Assembly (NCBI GenBank): GCA_964017145.1
Contig: CAXHKQ010000231.1
Span: 1-24,156, forward strand
Source of the DNA: Agrocybe praecox
Taxonomy: Eukaryota > Basidiomycota > Agaricomycetes > Agaricales > Agrocybaceae
DNA length: 24,156 nt
Direction: 5' to 3'
The notes under the pieces are model-generated. The model saw nothing but the letters and a program-made list of their open reading frames with translations, was not told the DNA's origin and searched no databases. Shown one piece after another: positions 18,414 through 24,156 of the stretch; positions within the stretch are counted from its first letter, which is position 1, and each line of letters starts with the position of its first letter. A program made the position numbers and the translations under genes.

Positions 18414-19640
18414 AATATCTAATCTTTTTATCCAATCAATAGTACCAAGGCACCTGAAAGAGACCTGCTGAGATTTTCTGACACGGCCGAACAATGTAAT
18501 TTTGAGTAACTATTAATAACGCAGCAGTGTTCTATTTTTGAACATCATCCAAAAACATTCTGTCCAATCCATCCCGCCCCTGCCATAAATGATGGCGCTC
18601 TCGCCGGAAATGGATGTAAATATATTCATAAAACATGTTTGCGCTTTTTCCGCACCCCGAATGATGCCCAACGCAGCGCAGAAGCCCAATTACAGCGGCG
18701 GGCACTTTGGGAACACTTTTTCCTGCATTGTTTATGCATGTTTACCAGTGCCTGCCCTCTATGAACAGCCCCAGCAGTGCGGCAGTGCTTCCTCTCAGAG
18801 CCCAGGATGTCCAAATTAGGAAGGTTGCAAACTGCCTACCTGGATGTATCACGTAGGGTAGGAAACTGCCTATATTTGATATAGAATTGTAGCTGCACTG
18901 GCTAGCAGCATTCGGCATTTAGGTTGTGTTGTGCTTGTTGTTGTTATTTGCATTGTTGTTGAGGTGTGGTGGCAATGGGGAATGGTAGTGGTGGACGGTG
19001 GTGATGGCAAACGGCAGTGGTGGATGGTGGTGGTTGTGCAACAAGCAGTATGATATGTCAACATCACACTGTCTGTCACTGTTGTACATGGTGAGTGTGA
19101 CGTCACCTGCATAGCTATGTAAAATCGTGCAAGTCCTAAGTCAAGTTATCTTATCTTATCTATAGTGTGGCTGTGGAAATGTCACATGATCGTAGAAAAA
19201 CACCATTGTGCATAACTGTGATTTCCCACGCTGGACGCTTGCATTGCTGGTTGGCTTGTAGGTACATGCTCTTTTTGCACAGCCACATCAAATATTTTTA
19301 TATGGTTGTGTAGAGAAAAATCGGGGCATGTTTGCAAATATTTATTATGACATAAGCTTTGTTTTTTCAGGCGCAAAATGCAAAAAGATTTTTGAAGTGG
19401 CAGTTAAAATCAAAATAAATAATGTAAATATTTGTACAGAGCCAAATATTTATGCTAAAAATATGAAAAATGTGTTTGGCGCTTATTTGTGACCAAATAT
19501 TTGTAAACTGCAAATTGTTCTAAAAATAGATTTTGCATAAATATAAATAGATCTAACATAGACTATGATTGTCTATCATGCGTCAATGGTGTTTATTTCA
19601 AAATCTCAAAGTCCAAAATCATCTTGCTTATTTGTTTGTT
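18414..19640. other. Non-coding DNA with short repeats
   Basis: No gene is supported. Visible are GCGC islands (about 18593 and 18673), a short repeated string AACTGCCTA (about 18831 and 18866), a GTGG/GATGG-rich low-complexity stretch (18940-19040), a TGACGTCA palindrome (19098-19105), and a cluster of AAATATTT motifs at 19290-19502. Confidence 0.5.
19290..19502. repeat. Cluster of five AAATATTT palindromes
   Basis: AAATATTT occurs at 19290, 19336, 19426, 19444 and 19495, mostly preceded by C/G or followed by G/A. This is a dense group even for AT-rich DNA. It may be a protein-binding array or simple AT-rich decay. Confidence 0.6.
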
Positions 19641-19654
19641 TTAATCCAGAAATA

Positions 19655-19822
19655 GTTTTTGGCATCTTGGAAAGAGCTTAAAGGACAGTTTGGTAATCAG
19701 AGAGATGAACTTAGTCTCAAAGATGCCCAAAGAGTCAGAAAGATACAAAAAGACTCAGAAAGATTAGGTCAGTCCATTAATTACCTAAAGCGCCCCCAGA
19801 CAAAAATAGGTTTTTCTGATGA
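19655..19822 (+). repeat. Diverged second copy of the 8275-8445 repeat
   Basis: Same order of blocks as the DNA after the DUF6830 fragment: GGAAAGAGCTTAAAGGACAG, TTGGTAATCA, several AGAAAGAT and AAAGA motifs, CAGTCCATTAAT and CAAAAATAGGTTT. No coding part of that element is recognisable next to it. Confidence 0.55.
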
Positions 19823-19825
19823 AGG

Positions 19826-20428
19826 GTGTCTAAATTAATAGCTAGCCATTCAATCGACGGACTTATGCAGCTTTGGAACCAGGTCAATGGATATAAACAA
19901 TGGATGGAGGGGAAAACAAGGCGTAGCTTACGATGGACAGTTGGGTTTTATGCGTTACACAAGGAGGTTTTATTGAAGACAACAGCCAACACAGGGTCAG
20001 CACCACTGCTTTCTACAAAACAGGAGAAGGAAAAATTCCAGGGGTATGTCTTGAACATGGCAAGGTTAGAACTTGAAGCTTCGAAGGTGCAACCACATAC
20101 CAATGTCAAATGGTCGTCTGGTGTTGTGCTTACAACGGACAATGTTCTCAAGATGCAACACAAGAAGTGCCAGCTGGAGAAGATGGGCTATCATACAGAT
20201 CACTCAGTCAGTGACATGACTGGTGTTGATTCAGCCACTCACATTCCAGAGGATATCAAATCAGACATCAGGATAGACCAAGACAACTGCTCTGCTGGTG
20301 CAAATGAGCAGATGATAGGAAACCCTGCAGTCTTGCACCCCCGATTCCAACATCCTCAAGAAGCAGCGGCTGAGTTTTTGAACAGAAGGAGTAGGGATAC
20401 CGGAATACACGATACCGGCGAATCTTAA
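19826..20428 (+). CDS. Unrecognised open frame of about 200 codons, possibly a fragment
   Basis: Open from about 19826 to TAA at 20426-20428. The first ATG in frame is at about 19865 (MQLWNQVNGYKQWMEG). The translation looks protein-like, with balanced composition (FYALHKEVLL, VKWSSGVVLTTDNVLKMQHKK, HPRFQHPQEAAAEFLNRRSR). I recognise no domain. It begins directly after the repeat at 19655-19822, so it may be the end of a transposon gene or a gene cut by one. Confidence 0.35.
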   Translation: MSKLIASHSIDGLMQLWNQVNGYKQWMEGKTRRSLRWTVGFYALHKEVLLKTTANTGSAPLLSTKQEKEKFQGYVLNMARLELEASKVQPHTNVKWSSGVVLTTDNVLKMQHKKCQLEKMGYHTDHSVSDMTGVDSATHIPEDIKSDIRIDQDNCSAGANEQMIGNPAVLHPRFQHPQEAAAEFLNRRSRDTGIHDTGES

Positions 20429-20630
20429 TATGCTCATATAAATATTCAGACCTCAGAATCAGCAAGAATTGTTCAATCTCCGTCATGCTTCTGCACAGAA
20501 TGTGGTGATGCGCCTAGAGTTTTTTTAAGCTCTGAAAATTCGATTTCAGGCTATTATTAGCGTCCGGGCTGAGTCCGTGAGAATTTGAGCCCATTCCGAG
20601 CACTCAGACACATTCCCCAGGTGCAGCATC

Positions 20631-21175
20631 GTTCGGATGACTTCAGGAAGGCTTGCAAAATAGCAAGAAACATTCAGAAACACTCAACAAACCTCAACAA
20701 ATGTATTCCATGCACACCGAACGAATACTGATGTCCCGGAACGACTCTCAAGGCTCCAAGGTCCCAAATGACGTCATTTCTTAAGCTACATGACTTTGAG
20801 TGTCTCGCATCTATCCACAGTGTGCTCCCCTACGTTCGACAGTCTTACCAAACACTTTAGGGCCTTCAACGAACCACAACGAACGTATTTCATGTTCACT
20901 GAACGAGTATTGAAGCCAGCGAACGACACTCGAGGCTCCAGACAACCCCTCAGGCTCGGAATGAGTTCAGTACCATTCGGATGACTTTGCAAAGGTTCGG
21001 GAAGGCTCGAGAACGTTCGGAGACACTCTACGAACACTAACAAATGTATTCAACATGCACTGAACGAGTAGTGGTACCACAAACTACTCTCGACGTCTCG
21101 AAGCCTCAAATGACGTCATCACCGGGCTTGTGTCAACTTTGAATGTCTCTCGTTCATTCGGTAGTGATCCACTGG
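20631..21175 (+). repeat. Imperfect tandem duplication with 343-bp offset
   Basis: TTCGGATGACTT recurs at 20632 and 20976, CAAATGACGTCAT at 20765 and 21107, and the AACAAATGTATTC block is also repeated. Each copy carries one TGACGTCA palindrome (20769-20776 and 21111-21118). Confidence 0.8.
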
Positions 21176-21560
21176 GTTTGGCATATTGATAATATCATTC
21201 GACGACCCTTCCCGGATAGTAATGAACCATCCCAAGTCACCATAATGTCGATCTTCGAGCTTGGAAAGCGCCACCTGACCTCTCACGTTCACCGGTCGCT
21301 CGAACATCGCTTATTTGATTCCAAACTCTTTATGGGAGTTCGTATACCTTGCCATTTCGTTCGGGACACTTTAGTTCAGGGTTACGAACGTCAACGAACG
21401 AATTACATGTGCTCGTATGTCTCTATTTCATTGTTTTATACATTTTGGACCCTTTTTCTCGACATTTTACGATACTTCTTTGGACTTGTCATTTATTTTG
21501 TGAGCTCTTATCTCTACCTTTCATATGGTTCGATTTTACTTCTTTTTTTGACCTTACTAG

Positions 21561-21567
21561 TATAAAA
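21561..21567 (+). promoter_or_regulatory. TATA box candidate in the CGAAC-rich unit
   Basis: TATAAAA after a CpG-rich upstream part with bZIP-type palindromes, and before a pyrimidine-rich stretch. This is the order expected for a polymerase II promoter or an LTR U3/R border. Confidence 0.4.
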
Positions 21568-21947
21568 ACCATTGTAGCTGCCTACTCAAAATACAAGAAA
21601 GTTATCTTCCCCACTCTCTTCAGCTCAGTTCAGCTTCAGTACTGCTCTCGGACATCCTCGAACACCTCCCGAACGTTCTCAGATACATCCTGAACGTTTC
21701 CGAACACTTCTCGAACGTTCCCGAACCTACAGTGAACGTCCTCAAACCTCATATCTCGTCTTGATCTCATACCTCGCTTCATACCTCGAATCTCGGCTCG
21801 TATCTTTGTCTCTCGGCTCGTATCTTCGTCACTGCGCCTCATATAGTTGTGTATATCGTCTACACACTTGTATTTCGCCCTCGACGTTCCGTGTAACGTC
21901 TCGCTTGCCCTCAATCTCGTTTATTTTGACTCTTGCTCACTTATATT

Positions 21948-22560
21948 TAGTGCTGTACAGGCTCGGCCTCAAGCTCCCAAGCCGGCCCAAGCCGGCCCTC
22001 AGAAGCCAAGCCAAGCCGAGCTTTTATGATGAGCTCAATAAAGCTCACAGCCTTGGCTTGGATTTTGTAAGCCCTGAGCCAAGCCCCAGGCCGTGGCCTC
22101 AGTATATATAATTTACATCCATATCTGGCAACAATGATTTGTGTTTTGCATACAGAATTATGTTGTTTTATTATTTCTTCGTGATTTTGATTGTATACTG
22201 CCGGAAATATATGACATAAGCAATCCATTCTGGGTTGTCTATCATGATGGACAGATTACATAAGCTTCGCCGCGCTCTGCTTTTGCTTTTTTATGTGCTA
22301 AGGCTTGTGTAAACCTTTGGGGATCACTTTTATGTATACAATGTATTATTTATTAACAGTTTACAGGCATGAAGTCACAAAAAAAAGACTACACAGTTAA
22401 AATTCTGTTTATGGTAAGAAGCCACGGCCCAGGCCAAAGCCGAGCCTGAGCTGGCCCTACAAAAAGCTCAGAGCCCGGGTATAGATATTCACAAGCCTGA
22501 GCCGCTCAAAGCCGAGCTTAAGCCGGGGCTTTCAGGCCGAGCCGAGCCTGTACAGCACTA
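21948..22560. mobile_element. hAT-type MITE, 613 bp
   Basis: Perfect terminal inverted repeats of 20 bp start TAGTGCTGTACAGGCTC. The target duplication CTTATATT is 8 bp and perfect (21940-21947 and 22561-22568). Eight-base duplications and TIRs starting YARNG are the signature of the hAT superfamily. There is no transposase frame, so the element is non-autonomous. The outer 130-150 bp on both sides are packed with AAGCC/GGCTT and GAGCC motifs, presumably transposase binding sites; the core is plain AT-rich DNA. It sits inside the CGAAC-rich unit. Confidence 0.93.
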
Positions 22561-22753
22561 CTTATATTCGCTTTGTAACATCTCAACCGCTTCGGAAACG
22601 TATTCACCTCTGCTGGGACGCAGCCCGAACCTTGTCTCGCAACCTCAGAGCACCTCACAACGATTACTGAGTGTCTCTTTTGTTTTGTTTTTGTTTAGCT
22701 CACGCTTCGAACCCCTCTCTTATTTCTGCACTCAGTTCATCGTTCGCACATCA

Positions 22754-22862
22754 GTGGTCCAGCGAATCTTTGGTGTATACAAGAGAGAGTTTGGAGTGTT
22801 CAAAACAGTGCCTGAATATCTTATGTGCAATTCATAACTTCATTGGTGTCCATGATCCCAAC
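22754..22862 (+). pseudogene. PIF/Harbinger DDE transposase, C-terminal fragment
   Basis: VVQRIFGVYKREFGVF-TVPEY (22754-22819) followed, in another frame, by LCAIHNFIGVHDP (22821-22859). These are the last conserved blocks of PIF/Harbinger transposases. In the family the third catalytic acid is the Glu of ERIFG; here it is Gln. About ten residues between the two blocks are missing and the frame shifts, so this is dead. The rest of the gene upstream is gone, replaced by the CGAAC-rich unit. Confidence 0.7.
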
Positions 22863-24030
22863 TCACAAAGAAACCTTCTTGAGGAAGGCATAGATTTTAC
22901 TATTGACATGCTTTTCCTTTTCTCTAATGTCAGTATATATGTCAGCAATATTAATATGGTCAGTAAAAAGGTCCATAATTGCAGTCTCCTTATTTGACGA
23001 ATAAGCATCATCTTCAACCAAAACCCCGAATGCTTTTTGTCTACAAATAGGAGTTGAAAGAGCAGTCACAGCCGTAAGTGCAGATGCAACTGCACTCATG
23101 GTCTGACCTACGTTGGTGATGGAATCTGCTTGAGTTGTGTGTCGTCGTCCGTTTTGGTGCTGTTTTGTAGACACCACAGGTGACTCTGTAGGTGCATGCA
23201 CATGTTTGCTAGGAGGGCAGGAGTAGCCTGATTACATGATTATTTAGCACATTGTTTCAAAGTGAATTGAGAATGACTCACTGGTATAGCTGTATCATCA
23301 TCCATCATGGTTTTCAATGATCCAGAGATTCCCAAGGATGTTCGAGTCAGTCAAGATCCCATTGTGCCATCATGAGGGTCATCCAATGGATCAATTCCAC
23401 TATCACTGGATGCCCGGTCATCATGGTCAGCCGTTTGCGCTGGAGACCATCCGGCGTAGAAGGCAGATTCCCTGCTATGCCATTGACCAAGAAAAGCATG
23501 TCATTGCAAAGGGGGAGGGAGGGAGTATTTCTTCACTTCTTGGCCCCAGGATGTGCCTTTGACGAGGATAGTTAGCAGGTGGAGCTCTCAAAAATAAAGA
23601 ACTGAGGACATACCTTTATGCAGGGTTGCCATACCCTTTCAGTTGCCATAGCCATCTTCAACTCATCATCCCACCCAAATCCAGAGGCACTCTGATGTGC
23701 ATTGACCTCAAGAAACTGTTTTTCAGCTGGATATCAATCAGTGGGGATCCAAAAACTGAAATAACAAAGAAATTGATTTACATTTGACCAGTGATCAGCA
23801 CATTTGGTGGCTTTTTTGGTGTACCTCCAGTTGAGAATTCAAAATGCCACAAACATCACAATGGCTGTACACAATGTTGAGGGAAATGGAATAGCAGCCA
23901 TGTCACTTTTTTGTCACCATTAGGCTGAAGCCAGGTGTCAACCAAACACCTTTCAAGCTCTGCTTCAGTCTCAGAGCCTGAAGATCGGTTGCGAGGACTT
24001 GTCAGCTTCAATTTTGGCTGACATGCTTTG
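22863..24030 (-). pseudogene. Myb/SANT-like partner protein of a PIF/Harbinger element, decayed
   Basis: Read on the - strand in pieces. An N-terminal part (SGSETEAELERCLVDTW, about 23975-23920) comes first. TKKATKCADHWSNVNQF (about 23826-23776) and ASGFGWDDELKMAMATERVW (23692-23633) are the recognisable core of the Myb_DNA-bind_3 type. NDMLFLVNG and ESAFYAGWSP then follow in different frames, and an acidic linker (23436-23367) ends in TGA. The last part (23201-22863) is an open C-terminal frame with STPICRQKAFGVLVEDD and IMDLFTDHINIADIY. At least two stops (after GAKK near 23540 and after GTMGS near 23365) and one or more frameshifts are visible. PIF/Harbinger elements need a Myb-like partner for DNA binding and nuclear import of the transposase. 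It runs convergent to the DDE fragment. Confidence 0.65.
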
Positions 24031-24078
24031 TTGGAGCTGAGATCCAGACAGGCCCTAACCTGGTGCCAGTGACCCTGG

Positions 24079-24110
<32 letters not shown>

Positions 24111-24156
24111 TATGGGGCTGGGTGGGATGCCTGAGGTGGGAGATGGTATATGGCTA
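24031..24156. other. Window end with a 29-base poly-A tract
   Basis: A29 at 24079-24107, then G-rich sequence (TGGTATGGGGCTGGGTGGGA). No gene is visible. The tract could be the tail of a retrotransposed copy or a mononucleotide repeat; no target duplication could be found around it. Confidence 0.5.

Larger units (their letters stand above)
20500..22750 (+). repeat. CGAAC/GTTCG-rich, CpG-rich repeat unit (LTR-like or promoter-like), split by a MITE
   Basis: Base composition changes sharply here: dense CGAAC/GTTCG motifs and many CpG. It contains a tandem duplication (20631-21175), a TATAAAA box (21561-21567), a GAAC-motif array after it (21652-21740) and pyrimidine-rich DNA. Without the hAT MITE it would be about 1.6 kb. 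Its right border (about 22750) abuts a truncated Harbinger transposase, so it probably inserted there. A long solo LTR is the likeliest identity, but I found no matching ends or target duplication. Two open frames inside (21143-21693) look accidental. Confidence 0.4.

Noticed and set aside
18870..19112. 80-codon Thr/Ser/His-rich frame on -
   Set aside because: It is the product of a GTGG/GATGG low-complexity stretch.
21143..21693. Two overlapping open frames with hydrophobic stretches
   Set aside because: They lie in repeat DNA across the TATA box, and the hydrophobicity comes from T-rich sequence. No family is recognised.
22711..22735. tRNA T-loop-like string TTCGAACCC
   Set aside because: It has no acceptor stem, D-arm or anticodon arm around it. 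No tRNA, rRNA or CRISPR array is seen anywhere in the window.
24079..24107. Poly-A tract as the tail of a SINE or processed gene copy
   Set aside because: No polymerase III boxes, no target duplication and no recognisable upstream body. It may be a simple repeat.

Overview
This window looks like nuclear DNA of a basidiomycete fungus, most likely an agaricomycete. The case rests on the introns (about 50-85 nt, GT...AG, dense), a Plavaka-type transposase gene, a chromodomain Ty3/gypsy retrotransposon, a DUF6830-like transposon fragment and an ECM4-like glutathione transferase. Almost everything here is mobile DNA or debris of it; only two short stretches (about 6600-7010 and 7084-7491) look like host genes. 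All names come from reading the sequence and recalling families; nothing was searched.

Layout. (1) 1-1349: 3' end of a Ty3/gypsy element on the + strand (end of integrase, chromodomain, 3' LTR), cut by the window edge. It sits inside exon 8 of (2) a Plavaka transposon, 1350 to about 6600. That element has a transposase gene on the - strand (8 exons visible, 691 codons, no stop) and, divergently, an eight-exon DUF6532-like partner gene on the + strand. The two share a 146-bp intergenic region and are followed by an AAAGAC-rich right end. The Plavaka end lies inside exon 4 of (3) a glutathione transferase gene on the - strand, so the nesting is GST < Plavaka < Ty3. (4) 7084-7491: end of an unknown small host gene. 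(5) 7629-8231: C-terminal DUF6830-like fragment of another transposon, then AT-rich non-coding DNA. (6) 9061-15056: a full-length Ty3/gypsy element on the - strand with two LTRs, 5-bp target duplications (CAGAT), gag and pol; pol carries one stop in the reverse transcriptase region. (7) 15062-17382: AT-rich non-coding DNA. (8) 17383-17866: a solo LTR of the same family with ACAGC duplications. (9) 17.9-20.5 kb: non-coding DNA with two unrecognised open frames. (10) About 20.5-22.75 kb: a CGAAC-rich, CpG-rich repeat unit with a TATA box, carrying a 613-bp hAT-type MITE (21948-22560) with perfect 8-bp duplications. (11) 22754 to about 24030: wreck of a PIF/Harbinger transposon, with a DDE transposase end on + and a Myb/SANT-like partner on -.

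The most informative result is the replication design of the Ty3 family. Right after the 5' LTR there is no tRNA-type TGG primer site. Instead there are 11 nt exactly complementary to an 11-nt stretch that starts 34 nt after the beginning of the LTR TATA box. This is the arrangement of self-primed Tf1-type elements. Gag and Pol are joined by a -1 frame overlap with a run of five T directly at the gag stop.
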